Made by a program: the position numbers and the translations under genes
Notes under the pieces: model-generated
Told to the model about the DNA's origin: nothing
The model's database searches: none
The model's input: the letters and a program-made list of their open reading frames with translations, nothing else
DNA from: Desulfoluna spongiiphila
GTDB lineage: Bacteria > Desulfobacterota > Desulfobacteria > Desulfobacterales > Desulfolunaceae
Reading direction: 5' to 3'
Assembly: GCF_900101345.1 (NCBI RefSeq)
Contig: NZ_FMUX01000007.1
Coordinates: 188,738 to 252,737 of the forward strand
DNA length: 64,000 nucleotides
Shown: positions 9,015-17,691 of the stretch, in pieces
Numbering within the stretch: the first letter of the stretch is position 1
Layout: each line of letters opens with the position of its first letter

Positions 9015-9770
9015 ATGATCTCAGCAGGCATCGACATCGGCTCCCGAACCATCAAGCTGGTCCTTATAGAAGACGGCACCGTCACCGACTCCGCCACCAC
9101 GGACACCGGGTTTCAACCCATGACCCGGGCCCGTGAAATCCTGGACACCAGCGGCATGACCCCACATCGCATCATGGCCACCGGCTACGGCCGCACCCTC
9201 TTCGAGCAGCAAATGCAGGCCGACACGGTGACCGAGATCAAAGCCTGCGCCGCCGGAACCTTTCACCTCTACCCCGAGGTCTCCACCATCCTCGATATCG
9301 GGGGCCAGGACGTGAAAGTCATTCGCGTGGGAAAAAAAGGCCGGGTGGTGAAGTTCGAGATGAACGATCGATGCGCCGCAGGCACCGGCAAGTTCCTGGA
9401 GATCATGTCCGACAACCTGGGCTTTCAGCTGTCAACCTTCGGGGATGCCGCCCTGGCGGCTGAAAAAACCATCGAGGTGAGCAGCATGTGCACGGTCTTT
9501 GCCGAATCCGAAGTCACCTCCCTGCTGGCCAAAGGCGAAGAGCCCGTCCACATCGCCCGGGGCCTCCACGACTCCGTGGTCAGGCGCGCCGCCTCCATGA
9601 TCCGCCGCGTGGGCCTTGACGGCCCCTTGTGCTTTGTAGGGGGCGTGGCAAAGAACCCCTGCATCCGGGCTCTTCTGGCAGAGACCCTGGGCACCGAGGT
9701 GGTGGTCCCGGAATCCCCCCAAACCGTTGTGGCCTTAGGCGCCGCACTGCTGGCGGACGCTATGCGTTAA
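9015..9770 (+). CDS. ATP-dependent activase of 2-hydroxyacyl-CoA dehydratase / double-cubane protein (BadF/HgdC/YjiL type)
   Basis: 251 residues, the usual length of the HgdC/YjiL family. The ASKHA fold shows in AGIDIGSRTIKLVLIEDG (phosphate-1 loop), ILDIGGQDVKVI (phosphate-2) and GGVAKNPCIRALL (adenosine site). The two Cys that bind one [4Fe-4S] cluster across the dimer are in NDRCAAGTGKFLE and SSMCTVFAESEV. By family, ATP hydrolysis fires a very low-potential electron into a partner iron-sulfur protein. Two candidate partners are encoded downstream on the same strand at 12888 and 14669. An MITE-like insert separates this gene from the transporter genes, so co-transcription is uncertain. Confidence 0.92.
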   Translation: MISAGIDIGSRTIKLVLIEDGTVTDSATTDTGFQPMTRAREILDTSGMTPHRIMATGYGRTLFEQQMQADTVTEIKACAAGTFHLYPEVSTILDIGGQDVKVIRVGKKGRVVKFEMNDRCAAGTGKFLEIMSDNLGFQLSTFGDAALAAEKTIEVSSMCTVFAESEVTSLLAKGEEPVHIARGLHDSVVRRAASMIRRVGLDGPLCFVGGVAKNPCIRALLAETLGTEVVVPESPQTVVALGAALLADAMR

Positions 9771-9846
9771 CAGGGGTTCAACCCCAACCGTTGAGAAAAA
9801 AAACGCGGCTATTCGGTTTGCCTTCTATGGTTAAAGTGCATGGAAC

Positions 9847-10140
9847 AAAGCCTCCGGCGGCAAGGTGTGCCACCTTGAAAGCAGGTTGCGAATGCGTTTT
9901 GCCCCTCGTTCCTCGGGTCAAATCACATCCGCTTTTAAAACAAAATTGGTTCAAAAAGGATTTTTACGACCTGTTTGTAAAACCCGTCCCTCTAAAACCA
10001 TTTAATAAGTTTTGCAACAGGTCTTACGAGCAACTTGGACCGGCCGAAAGTTATCGACGAGTCGACTGTTTCAAACGTAACGGACAGTCAACCGGAAAGC
10101 TTTTGCGGAGCTTTTTCCAAAAAGCGACCCGCCGGAGGCA
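9847..10140 (+). repeat. MITE-like dispersed element, copy 1 (long form)
   Basis: Starts AAAGCCTCCGGCGGC and ends CCGCCGGAGGCA, so the ends are inverted (GCCTCCGGCGG / CCGCCGGAGGC). The left about 90 bases, including the small hairpin AAGGTGTGCCACCTT, match copies at 22942 and 49797 closely. At 294 bp it is longer than the roughly 182 bp copies. It fills most of the gap between the activase and the binding-protein gene. Confidence 0.75.
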
Positions 10141-10177
10141 TAAACTGAATAGTGACCAAAAACCAAGGAAACACGAC

Positions 10178-11164
10178 ATGATCAAACGACTCCTGACCCT
10201 TGCCCTGCTCCTTTTTACCGCCGTTCCCCTGGCCTCGGCCGGGGAGATGCCGAAAACCGGTAACGGCATGCACATCTGGTTCGACACCGGCGGCCCCGTC
10301 GGCGGCACCTACAACACCGTGGTGTATAACGGTGCCAAAGCCGCGGCCAGCGACATCGGCGCCAGGATCAGCTTCGTCTACTCCGACTGGAGCCCCGAGA
10401 AGATGATCGAAAACTTCAAAAAAGCCCTGGCGGAAAAGCCCACGGGCATCGTCGTCATGGGCCTTCCCGGTGATTCGGCCTTTGCCCCTTTCATCGACGA
10501 AGCAAGGCAGCACGGCATCCTCGTCACCACCGTGGACACCCCGCTTCCGAAAACCCAAGGCAAATACCAGGCCGATGGGTTTGGCTTCATCGGCCCGGAC
10601 AACTACACCCAGGGCAAGAGCATGGCCACCGAGTGCCTTCAGCGCTTCGGCCTCAAAAAGGGAGACCGGGCCTTTGTCTGGGGCCTCAAGCGCCTCCCCA
10701 CCCGAGGTCGCCGTGCCCTGGGCATCCTTGAAGTCCTTGAAGGCGCCGGCGTGACCGTGGACTACCTTGAGATCTCCCCGGAGATCGACAAGGACCCCTC
10801 CCTTGGCACCCCGGTGGTCACCGGCTACCTGGCCTCCCACCCTGACTGCAAGCTCATGGTGGTGGACCACGGCGCCCTCACTGCCCAGATGGAAAACTTC
10901 CTGAGGGCTGCGGCCGTGAAACCCGATGAAATCCACGTGGCGGGATTCTCCCTGTCCCCTGCCACGGCAACGGCCATCAAAAACGGCTACGTGGACCTCA
11001 TCGGAGACGCCCAGCCCTTTCTTCTGGGTTACTTTTCCGTGCTCCAGATCGCCCTCACCGAAAAATACGGGTTCTCCGGCCTTAACATCGACACCGGCGG
11101 CGGGTTCATCGGAGCGGACAACCTCTCCCTCATCGCACCCCTGGCGAAAAAAGGGCTCAGGTAA
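10178..11164 (+). CDS. Periplasmic substrate-binding protein of a ribose-type ABC importer
   Basis: 328 residues from the ATG at 10178, which has AAGGAAA upstream and a clean signal peptide (MIKRLLTLALLLFTAVPLAS, cleavage near ASAGE). The frame stays open upstream to 9629, but that part overlaps the activase gene and the repeat, so it is not used. The type I periplasmic-binding fold shows in GGTYNTVVYNGAKAAASDIG, KPTGIVVMGLPGDSAF, GILVTTVDTPLP and the C-terminal AVKPDEIHVAGFSLSPAT. It is an RbsB/sugar-binding relative; the ligand may not be a sugar. It is seven bases before the ATPase gene, in one transport operon. Confidence 0.9.
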   Translation: MIKRLLTLALLLFTAVPLASAGEMPKTGNGMHIWFDTGGPVGGTYNTVVYNGAKAAASDIGARISFVYSDWSPEKMIENFKKALAEKPTGIVVMGLPGDSAFAPFIDEARQHGILVTTVDTPLPKTQGKYQADGFGFIGPDNYTQGKSMATECLQRFGLKKGDRAFVWGLKRLPTRGRRALGILEVLEGAGVTVDYLEISPEIDKDPSLGTPVVTGYLASHPDCKLMVVDHGALTAQMENFLRAAAVKPDEIHVAGFSLSPATATAIKNGYVDLIGDAQPFLLGYFSVLQIALTEKYGFSGLNIDTGGGFIGADNLSLIAPLAKKGLR

Positions 11165-11171
11165 GATTCCC

Positions 11172-11915
11172 ATGGCGCCCCTTATTGAACTGTCCGGTAT
11201 CACCAAGTCCTACGGCCAGGTGGACGCCTTGAACGGCGTGGACCTGACCCTGCATGACAACGAAATCATCGGCCTCATCGGAGACAACGGCGCAGGGAAA
11301 TCGACCCTCATCAAGATCCTCTCCGGCGTGGAGACCTTTGATGCCGGCATCATGCGCATCGGCGGGGACGCCGTGGACCCGGGCAGGCACACCGTGAAAA
11401 CCGCCCGGAACATGGGCATCGAGACCGTCTTCCAGGACAAGTCCCTGGGGGAGTCCCAGCCCATCTGGCGTAACTTTTTCATGGGGCGCCACCGCACCAA
11501 CGCTTTGGGCATGATCAGGGTGGCCCATGAAAAAAAGGAGGCCATGGATGTCCTCACCAAGGTTCTGGGCTTAAAAGGCGCAGGCCTCTCTGCAGACGCC
11601 CCGGTCTCGGTACTCTCCGGCGGGGAGCGCCAGGGCCTTGCCATCGGGCGGGCCATGTATTTCAACGCCCGGGTGGTGATTCTGGATGAGCCCACCACGG
11701 CCCTGGCCGTCAAGGAGGTGGGCAAGGTGCTGGGCTTTGCAAGGGCCCTCAAGGCCGACGGAAAATCCGGGATCTTCGTCTCCCACAACCTCCACCACGT
11801 CCATGACGTGGCGGACCGCTTCCTCTTTCTCCAGCGGGGCCGGGTGGTGCACGAAGCCCGCAAGGCCGACGAAACCCCGGAGTCCCTCATGGCAACCCTG
11901 ATGAAATGGTCTTAA
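11172..11915 (+). CDS. ABC importer ATP-binding protein, single-domain ribose family
   Basis: 247 residues from the ATG at 11172, seven bases after the binding protein stop. Walker A is GDNGAGKST, the signature is LSGGERQGLAIGRA, Walker B is VVILDEPTTAL and the switch His is in FVSHNLHHV. It has one nucleotide-binding domain, like FrcA, not the fused double domain of RbsA, so two copies should pair under the permease dimer. The Q loop is unusual in sequence (ETVFQDKSLGESQPIWRNFF). It is followed one base later by the permease. Confidence 0.93.
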   Translation: MAPLIELSGITKSYGQVDALNGVDLTLHDNEIIGLIGDNGAGKSTLIKILSGVETFDAGIMRIGGDAVDPGRHTVKTARNMGIETVFQDKSLGESQPIWRNFFMGRHRTNALGMIRVAHEKKEAMDVLTKVLGLKGAGLSADAPVSVLSGGERQGLAIGRAMYFNARVVILDEPTTALAVKEVGKVLGFARALKADGKSGIFVSHNLHHVHDVADRFLFLQRGRVVHEARKADETPESLMATLMKWS

Positions 11916-11916
11916 T

Positions 11917-12891
11917 ATGACGACGATTCCAGCATACGTGCGCAACAACCCCGTGCAATGGGCCATTACCCTGATCTTCGGGTTGCTGCTGGCAAGTTTC
12001 ATGGCCCTTGCCCCCCACACCTTTCTCCACGGCAGGATCTATATCGCCTACCTCTCCACCATCCCCTTTGCAGGCATGGTCGCCCTTGCCATGACCCTGG
12101 TCATCATTACAGGGGAGATGGACCTCTCCTTTCCCGCGGTGATGGCGGCCTGCGGGTTCGCCTTTTCCAAACTCTTTGCCATGACCGGCAGTCCGGGGGC
12201 AGGGCTCATGGCGGCCATTGCCGTGGGCGCCATTGCCGGGGGGTTCAACAGCCTGCTGGTGGTGGGATTCGGCGTTCCCGCCATCATCGCCACCATCGGC
12301 ACCCAGTTCTTCTGGCGCGGGGCCACCGTGCTCCTGGCAGGTGGCCTGGCCGTGAACATGCCCGAGATCCGGGAGACAGCCCTTCACCACCTCATGGTGG
12401 GCCGCTGGTTTGATCTCCTTCCGGCCCAGGCGGTCTGGTTTGCTATGCTCACCGGCCTCTTCTGGCTGATCTTGAATCGCCACGTGGCAGGGGACCACCT
12501 GCGCTTCTGCGGAGACAACCCGGAGGCCGCCCGCATGATGGGCATCCCCACGGCAAAGGTCCGCACGGGCGTCTTTGTGCTCATGGGCATGGTCACCGGG
12601 CTCTCCGGCGCCATGGTCTGCATGGAGATGGCCAGCTGGTGGCCCACCCAGGGCGAGGGCTACATGCTCCTCGTCTTTGCCGCCGTCTTCGTGGGGGGCA
12701 CCTCGGTCTTCGGGGGGACAGGCACCATCTACGGCACCCTCATGGGAGCCATCATCATCGGCATGATCGAGGCAGGCATCATCAGCATCGGCCTCTCCGG
12801 CCTGTGGACCCGCATGGTCTACGGCGTCGTCATCATGGGGGCGGTCTCCGTCCACGCACTCATCACCCCATCTTCAGGAAAACAGTCATGA
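11917..12891 (+). CDS. ABC importer permease, RbsC family
   Basis: 324 residues, about 8-10 hydrophobic segments. The family hallmarks of BPD_transp_2 are visible: VALAMTLVIITGEMDLSFPAVMA, GVPAIIATIGTQFFWRGA, RHVAGDHLRFCGDNPEAARMMGI and GGTSVFGGTGTIYGTLMGAI. It forms the membrane channel for the importer encoded by the two preceding genes. Its TGA overlaps the ATG of the next gene by four bases (ATGA), so the transporter and the first dehydratase-like protein are translationally coupled. That suggests the imported compound is a substrate of the iron-sulfur enzyme. Confidence 0.93.
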   Translation: MTTIPAYVRNNPVQWAITLIFGLLLASFMALAPHTFLHGRIYIAYLSTIPFAGMVALAMTLVIITGEMDLSFPAVMAACGFAFSKLFAMTGSPGAGLMAAIAVGAIAGGFNSLLVVGFGVPAIIATIGTQFFWRGATVLLAGGLAVNMPEIRETALHHLMVGRWFDLLPAQAVWFAMLTGLFWLILNRHVAGDHLRFCGDNPEAARMMGIPTAKVRTGVFVLMGMVTGLSGAMVCMEMASWWPTQGEGYMLLVFAAVFVGGTSVFGGTGTIYGTLMGAIIIGMIEAGIISIGLSGLWTRMVYGVVIMGAVSVHALITPSSGKQS

Positions 12892-14045
12892 CCCGTACCA
12901 CCCACCCTGCCATCAAAGCAGCACTGAAACCCTTTACCCTCCTGTCCGAACACTGCCAGCGCCACCTGGCCGAAGCCCCGGAAAACGGCATCAAAGTGGC
13001 CGGGATCTACTGCGCCTTTGCCCCGGAAGAGCTGGTCCGCGCCGCAGGCATGATCCCGGTGAGCCTCTGCGGCAAGGACGAAAAACCCATCGCCGTGGCC
13101 GAAACCGAGCTCCCCGCAGCCCTTTGCCCCCTCATCAAGTCCAGCTACGGCTTTGCCCTCTCCGGCACCTGTCCCTATTTTGCAGCCGCCGATGTCATCA
13201 TCGGGGAGACCACCTGCGACGGGAAAAAGAAAATGTTCGAACGCATGGCAGCCCTCAAACCCGTCCACGTGATGCAGCTGCCCTACGCAGCGGACAGCGC
13301 CCCGGCCAAAGAGTTCTGGCGCAGCGAAGTCCAACGGCTGAAGGCCTTCATCGAAGACCACACAGGGCGCGTCATCACCGACGAGGGCCTGGCCCACCAG
13401 GCAGATCTTCTCAACACCCGCAACGAAGCCCTCATGGCCATCTCCACACTCATGGCAGGGCCCGTGCCGCCCTTAACGGGCCGAGAGATGCTCATGCTCA
13501 TGGAGTCCCGCAACGTGGCCGTGGACCTTTCGGCTTACAACGCCATGCTTGATGATCTTCTTCAAACCATCCTGGCCAACGCCCCGGCGGAGACAGAAAA
13601 AAACAGTGCCCCGAGGGTCCTCATCACCGGCTGCCCCATGGGAAGCGGATCGGACAAGGTCCTGAGGCTCGTGGAAGAACTCGGAGGCCTTGTGGTGGCC
13701 CAGGAACACTGCGGCGGCCTCAAGAGCATCTTTCGCCCCGTGGAAAAAGAAGCCGACATGATCAACGCCTTGTCCGACCACTACCTGGGCACCCCCTGCG
13801 CCTGCATGAGCCCCAACACCAGGCGCCTTGACCTGCTCAAAGACCTTGTGACCCAGTTCCGGGCAGACGCCGTGGTGGATGCCACCCTCCAGAGCTGCCA
13901 CCCCTACACCGTGGAACACACCACCGTGGCAGACACCCTGGAAAATGAGTGCGACATCCCCGTCCTCCACGTCAACACCGGCTACTCCCCGTCGGATACC
14001 GAGCAGATCCGAATCCGCGTGGAAGCGTTTTTGGAGATGATCTGA
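12888..14045 (+). CDS. 2-hydroxyacyl-CoA dehydratase-family / double-cubane cluster protein (YjiM-like), first copy
   Basis: 385 residues from the ATG at 12888, overlapping the permease stop. It is close in size to E. coli YjiM and has the family cysteine set: GIYCAFAPEELVRAAG, LCPLIKSSYGFALSGTCPYF, ETTCDGKKKMFERM, ITGCPMGSGSDKV, EHCGGLKS and LQSCHPYTVEH. By family it carries either a [4Fe-4S] or a double-cubane [8Fe-9S] cluster and is activated by an ATP-hydrolysing reductase such as the one at 9015. Which cluster and which reaction cannot be told from sequence reading. There is no partner dehydratase alpha subunit beside it, which fits the single-polypeptide double-cubane type better than lactyl- or hydroxyglutaryl-CoA dehydratases. 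Confidence 0.85.
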   Translation: MTRTTHPAIKAALKPFTLLSEHCQRHLAEAPENGIKVAGIYCAFAPEELVRAAGMIPVSLCGKDEKPIAVAETELPAALCPLIKSSYGFALSGTCPYFAAADVIIGETTCDGKKKMFERMAALKPVHVMQLPYAADSAPAKEFWRSEVQRLKAFIEDHTGRVITDEGLAHQADLLNTRNEALMAISTLMAGPVPPLTGREMLMLMESRNVAVDLSAYNAMLDDLLQTILANAPAETEKNSAPRVLITGCPMGSGSDKVLRLVEELGGLVVAQEHCGGLKSIFRPVEKEADMINALSDHYLGTPCACMSPNTRRLDLLKDLVTQFRADAVVDATLQSCHPYTVEHTTVADTLENECDIPVLHVNTGYSPSDTEQIRIRVEAFLEMI

Positions 14046-14238
14046 CAAGGTGGGGGCACCTTGAAACCCTATTGCGAATGCATGAATGCCGTCGCAATGC
14101 ATTCGTTTTCAGAGCATTCGCGCGACGTGTGAAATTCGGTAACCGTCTCTGCAGGAGATACCCATTTCATTTTTCTAAAAACCACGTTGCGGGGCTCTCC
14201 GCATTGAATTGGCTTTCACCGGAATAACTCCGGCGGCA
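14043..14238 (+). repeat. Dispersed element, second subtype (copy pairs with 18064-18262)
   Basis: The sequence ACAAGGTGGGGGCACCTTGA at the left and CGGAATAACTCCGGCGGCAAG at the right both recur, inverted, at 18064-18262. The subtype is related to the main MITE-like family but diverged inside. It begins at the stop codon of the preceding gene. Confidence 0.6.
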
Positions 14239-14354
14239 AGAGTGGCGGAAAACACCTCGAAAGCTGGATGCTGTTCGGGCTTTATCACAAGCACTGGTGG
14301 GCCATAGATACGATGTCGTCGCTTTGTCAGAATAAAATTCGAACAGCATCAGAC

Positions 14355-14460
14355 CTGTAGGGTGCACTCCGTGCACCGAAACGAAGACATATGATGCCTC
14401 GAGAGCCTTCGCAAGCCCGAAGGCTTCGGTTATTCATGGTGCACAAAGTGCACCCTACAG
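14355..14460. repeat. 106-bp cruciform-forming inverted repeat
   Basis: Arms 14355-14377 and 14438-14460 are 23 bases each and pair with two mismatches (CTGTAGGGTGCACTCCGTGC...). The spacer contains another hairpin (GCCTTCG/CGAAGGC, around 14405-14425). A relic of the same arm (GGTGCATAAAATGCACCCTA) is at 60813-60832. This is the shape of a small non-autonomous mobile element or structured RNA. Confidence 0.7.
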
Positions 14461-14668
14461 ATGTTTCCGGAAGCATTCGTACCTCCGGGAGGCAGGCTCT
14501 GTAGACCCTACCCGCATAAAACAGCAAGGCCCCCATTGCCTGCGTGCGCAGCCCGTCAGCGAATGTGATCGGCCTGAGGAACGAAGGCCGGGAGCATTCG
14601 CGACCCTGGAGGCCTACTTTTTTCATCCATATTGACAAGACATGATCACCCAACCCAAAGGAGCTCCC

Positions 14669-15946
14669 ATGACCACCAATCACACCCCTATGTGGAAAGA
14701 CCTAGGCCTTGACATCGAGGCCCACGATGCCCTGCTCAGCGTGCTGGGCCAGGCTTACGGCGACATCTACCTTGCCCAGGAAAACCGCCCCGAAGGAATG
14801 GGGTACTTTGACTTTGTCATGAGCGAAGTCCACGGCCAGCGTATTCAGGAGCTGGTGGACGCACAGGCCGCGGGCCGAAAAGTCATCGGCTGTTATTGCG
14901 TCTTCGTGCCCGAAGAGATCTCCCTGGCGGCGGAAGCCATCCAGGTGGGGCTCTGCTCCGGCGCCGACTTTGCCATGGACGAAGTCGAAAAATACCTGCC
15001 CCGGAACACCTGCGCCCTCATCAAATCGTCCCTGGGGTTCAAGCTCGCCAAGGTCTGCCCCTACCTGGAGTGCTCGGACATGGTGGTGGGAGAGAACACC
15101 TGCGACGGCAAAAAGAAAGCCTACGAGACCCTTGGGACCATGGCCGACAACCTCTACGTCATGGACCTGCCCCAGGTGAAATCAGGCGAAGGCCGGGCCT
15201 TGTTGAAGGCAGAGTTCCTCCGCTACAAGGAGGCGGTGGAGGCCTTAACCGGCAACACCATTGATGCGGCCGCCCTGAAAAAAGGGATCGCCATCGTCAA
15301 CAACAAACGAAAAGCCATGGCCCGCCTGGCCGCCCTCCGGCACAACCCGGTGCTACCCATCTCCGGCCTGGACGCCCTCATCGCCAATCAGGTCTTCTTC
15401 TACGACAACCCGGTCCGTTTCACCGACGCGGTCAACGCCCTGTGCGACGAGCTGGAAACACGCATCGCAGAAAAAACCTCCGTCATTGCCGACGGCACCC
15501 CCCGCATCCTTGTCTCGGGCTGCCCCATGGCCGTGCCCAACTGGAAGCTGCCCGCCGTCATCGAGGCCTCGGGAGCTGTCATCGTGGCCGAGGAGTCCTG
15601 CGTGGGAGAGCGCGGCTGCCGCAACCTCACCGACGACTCCGCAGACGACATGGACGGCCTCATGGACGCCCTGGTGGACCGCTACCTCGCCATCGACTGC
15701 GCCATCTTCACCCCCAACACCGAGCGAGCCGGTCACATCAAGGAGCTGGCGGAAAAATCAAAGGCCGACGGCGTGATTCAGTACACCCTCAACTTCTGCC
15801 AGCCCTATGCCATGGAAGCCATCCCCCTGGAAAAAGAGCTGGAAGAGACAGGCCTTCCCACCCTGCGCATCGAAACCGACTACAGCCAGGAAGACATGGG
15901 ACAGCTCAAGACCCGCGTGGAAGCCTTTGTTGAGTTGCTGAAGTAA
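14669..15946 (+). CDS. 2-hydroxyacyl-CoA dehydratase-family / double-cubane cluster protein, second copy
   Basis: 425 residues from the ATG at 14669, chosen for AAAGGAG five bases upstream; a Met nine codons earlier lacks this. It has an extra N-terminal region of about 50 residues compared with the copy at 12888, then the same blocks: VIGCYCVFVPEEISLAAEA, NTCALIKSSLGFKLAKVCPY, ENTCDGKKKAYETLG, VSGCPMAVPNWKLP, EESCVGERGC and NFCQPYAMEAIP. Length and cysteine spacing fit the double-cubane cluster proteins known from clostridial relatives. It probably shares the activase at 9015 with the first copy. It is separated from it by about 620 bases of repeats and so may have its own promoter. It is closed by a strong terminator. 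Confidence 0.85.
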   Translation: MTTNHTPMWKDLGLDIEAHDALLSVLGQAYGDIYLAQENRPEGMGYFDFVMSEVHGQRIQELVDAQAAGRKVIGCYCVFVPEEISLAAEAIQVGLCSGADFAMDEVEKYLPRNTCALIKSSLGFKLAKVCPYLECSDMVVGENTCDGKKKAYETLGTMADNLYVMDLPQVKSGEGRALLKAEFLRYKEAVEALTGNTIDAAALKKGIAIVNNKRKAMARLAALRHNPVLPISGLDALIANQVFFYDNPVRFTDAVNALCDELETRIAEKTSVIADGTPRILVSGCPMAVPNWKLPAVIEASGAVIVAEESCVGERGCRNLTDDSADDMDGLMDALVDRYLAIDCAIFTPNTERAGHIKELAEKSKADGVIQYTLNFCQPYAMEAIPLEKELEETGLPTLRIETDYSQEDMGQLKTRVEAFVELLK

Positions 15947-15967
15947 AACGGTATCGTGACACGAAAG

Positions 15968-16011
15968 CAAAAAAGGCCCGCATCCATCATGGGTGGATGC
16001 GGGCCTTTTTT
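15968..16011 (+). terminator. Strong intrinsic terminator
   Basis: A perfect 12-bp stem (GGCCCGCATCCA, 15975-15986, pairing with 15994-16005), seven-base loop, six T downstream and A-run upstream, so it can act in both directions. It ends the double-cubane transcript. Confidence 0.95.
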
Positions 16012-16182
16012 ACGTATCTGCCCGGAGTCTGAAGGTAACACCCTTGGGCGGGGTCGTTATCCCTTGGTAAAGGGCTGCTGGTGTGATAAAAACATCTGCA
16101 TAGTTCTTTTGAAAGTCACCTATCTGTGTGTTACCCGTCACACGCCTGAACCCTCCACCCACTATAACGGTACAGATTCACC

Positions 16183-16833
16183 ATGAAACATACCCTTGTA
16201 AACTCCGTTGAATTCAAGATCCTGCTTCTGGGCGTGTTTTTGACCGTCCTGCTCTTAGGGTATCTGGGATACTGCGCGGTCACCGACCTGAAGCAAGCCG
16301 AGACCCTTGTCCTCGTGTTCGGCGCCCACACCTTCGGGGGCAGGGCCGCAGGCGTGGGACTCTGCATTTTTGCCGGCATGGGCCCAGCCCTGTCCATCGG
16401 CTACAACTTTTACATCGAAGTCCTCATCGTCTGCTTCACCTACTCAGGATTCGTACTCAGCACCAAGAGCTACTTACGGGTCCCGTGGATCATGAACGCC
16501 ATGGACCGCCTCACTGAAAAAGCCCTGGAACGCAAGCACAAGATCGAGCCCTACGGATGGATCGGCATTTTTCTCTTTGTCATGGCTCCCCTGCCCGTCA
16601 CCGGACCGGTCATGGGCTCCATCATCGGGTACATGCTCCGGCTGGGTCTCATACGGAACCTGTCCGCAACCCTGCTGGGCACCCTCACCGCCATCGCTAT
16701 CTGGTTTTACTGCTTTGATTTCCTGAACGACCGCTTCCACATCATCCAGTACGTTTTTATCGCCATCGTCGTGGTCGTGGTGGTCCCCCACCTGAAAAAA
16801 ATCAAAAATTTTATCCTCTCCCTGAAGGGCTGA
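16183..16833 (+). CDS. Small multidrug export-like membrane protein (COG2426 type)
   Basis: 216 residues with about five membrane segments. The block YGWIGIFLFVMAPLPVTGPV followed by GSIIGYMLRLGLIRN matches the putative small multi-drug export family; despite the name, function is not established for most members. The N-terminus has a long hydrophobic helix (ILLLGVFLTVLLLGYLGYCA). ATG at 16183 lacks a good Shine-Dalgarno sequence, so the start is less sure. It stands alone, 170 bases after the terminator, and converges on the nitroreductase gene. Confidence 0.75.
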   Translation: MKHTLVNSVEFKILLLGVFLTVLLLGYLGYCAVTDLKQAETLVLVFGAHTFGGRAAGVGLCIFAGMGPALSIGYNFYIEVLIVCFTYSGFVLSTKSYLRVPWIMNAMDRLTEKALERKHKIEPYGWIGIFLFVMAPLPVTGPVMGSIIGYMLRLGLIRNLSATLLGTLTAIAIWFYCFDFLNDRFHIIQYVFIAIVVVVVVPHLKKIKNFILSLKG

Positions 16834-16865
16834 AACACCTTGGGGGTGCCATGTCTCGGTTCCAT

Positions 16866-16886
16866 GCCTCCGGCAAGGCCGGAGGC
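16866..16886. terminator. Hairpin between convergent genes
   Basis: A perfect 9-bp stem GCCTCCGGC / GCCGGAGGC with a three-base loop, between the export protein and the nitroreductase stops. There is no T-run, so termination may be weak. The arms resemble the ends of the dispersed repeat family. Confidence 0.55.
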
Positions 16887-16903
16887 GGTACCAAAACACA
16901 CCG

Positions 16904-17566
16904 CTATTCATACCAGGTGGTAACGGCCTCCATCTCCTGGCGCGTTTTTTCCATGGGGGCCTCTTTGCGGTACCCGAAGGCCACGGCATAGCCCAGGGTA
17001 AACTTGTCCCTGTCCATCCCCAGCTCCGAAGCGAGGAGGGCGTCCATCGTCTCCCGGTCAAAGCCCTCCATGGGGCAGCTGTCCACGCCGATCATGGCAG
17101 CGGACGTCATCATGTTTGCAAGGGGGATGTAGGTTTGCCGGGCGGCCCAGTCCGTCATGGCCCGCTCACTCTCAAGCAGCTTGAAATCCTTGGCCTGAAA
17201 GGCTTCGTAAAACCCCTTCCTCATCTCGACAATCTCCGGGGGCAGCCCCTGGACGTTCACCATGAACCCGTCGATATAATCGCTGTCGTATTTCATGAAA
17301 TGGCTCTTTCTGGTAAGGACAAACACCAGGTGGCTGGCCGTGGGGAACTGCTTTTGACCGCCCCAGGCAGCCTTCACAAGGGTCTCCCGCAGGTCCTGGT
17401 TCTGGATCACCAGAAAATGCCACGGTTCGAGCCCGAAGGAGCTCGGGGAGAGGCGCCCGGTCTCCAGGATAAAGGAAAAATCGTCCTTGGGTATTTTCTT
17501 CGTCGCATCGAATTCCTTGCAGGCGTGCCGGAACATAAAGGCGTCGAGAATCTCTTGTTTTTTCAT
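16904..17566 (-). CDS. Nitroreductase-family NAD(P)H-dependent oxidoreductase (NfsB-like)
   Basis: 220 residues. The N-terminus FMFRHACKEFDATKKIPKDD and the block GRLSPSSFGLEPWHFLVIQN are typical FMN-binding nitroreductase segments. AAMIGVDSCPMEGFD and TLGYAVAFGYRK are the family C-terminal blocks. As a dimer it would reduce nitro compounds, quinones or flavin analogues using NAD(P)H. Start at 17566 with GGAGG upstream. It is divergent from a HxlR regulator 125 bases away, the usual pairing for quinone- or aldehyde-induced reductases. Confidence 0.92.
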   Translation of the reverse strand: MKKQEILDAFMFRHACKEFDATKKIPKDDFSFILETGRLSPSSFGLEPWHFLVIQNQDLRETLVKAAWGGQKQFPTASHLVFVLTRKSHFMKYDSDYIDGFMVNVQGLPPEIVEMRKGFYEAFQAKDFKLLESERAMTDWAARQTYIPLANMMTSAAMIGVDSCPMEGFDRETMDALLASELGMDRDKFTLGYAVAFGYRKEAPMEKTRQEMEAVTTWYE

Positions 17567-17659
17567 GGAATCGTCCTCCGTAAAGATGTCGTATTTATGT
17601 TGACATCCAACCTAAGGACAAAGTATCTTTTGGTCAAGTAGGTACAATTTTGTGTTATA

Positions 17660-17675
17660 GTATCAATTTGTATAC
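17660..17675. promoter_or_regulatory. Candidate HxlR operator in the divergent promoter region
   Basis: GTAT-N8-ATAC inverted repeat just upstream of the HxlR gene, overlapping a TATAGT-like -10. This is a typical place for HxlR autoregulation and control of the divergent nitroreductase gene. Confidence 0.4.
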
Positions 17676-17691
17676 CATGGAGACAGATATC

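Noticed and set aside
9629..10177. N-terminal extension of the ABC binding protein
   Set aside because: It overlaps the activase gene and the dispersed repeat; the ATG at 10178 has a ribosome site and a signal peptide.
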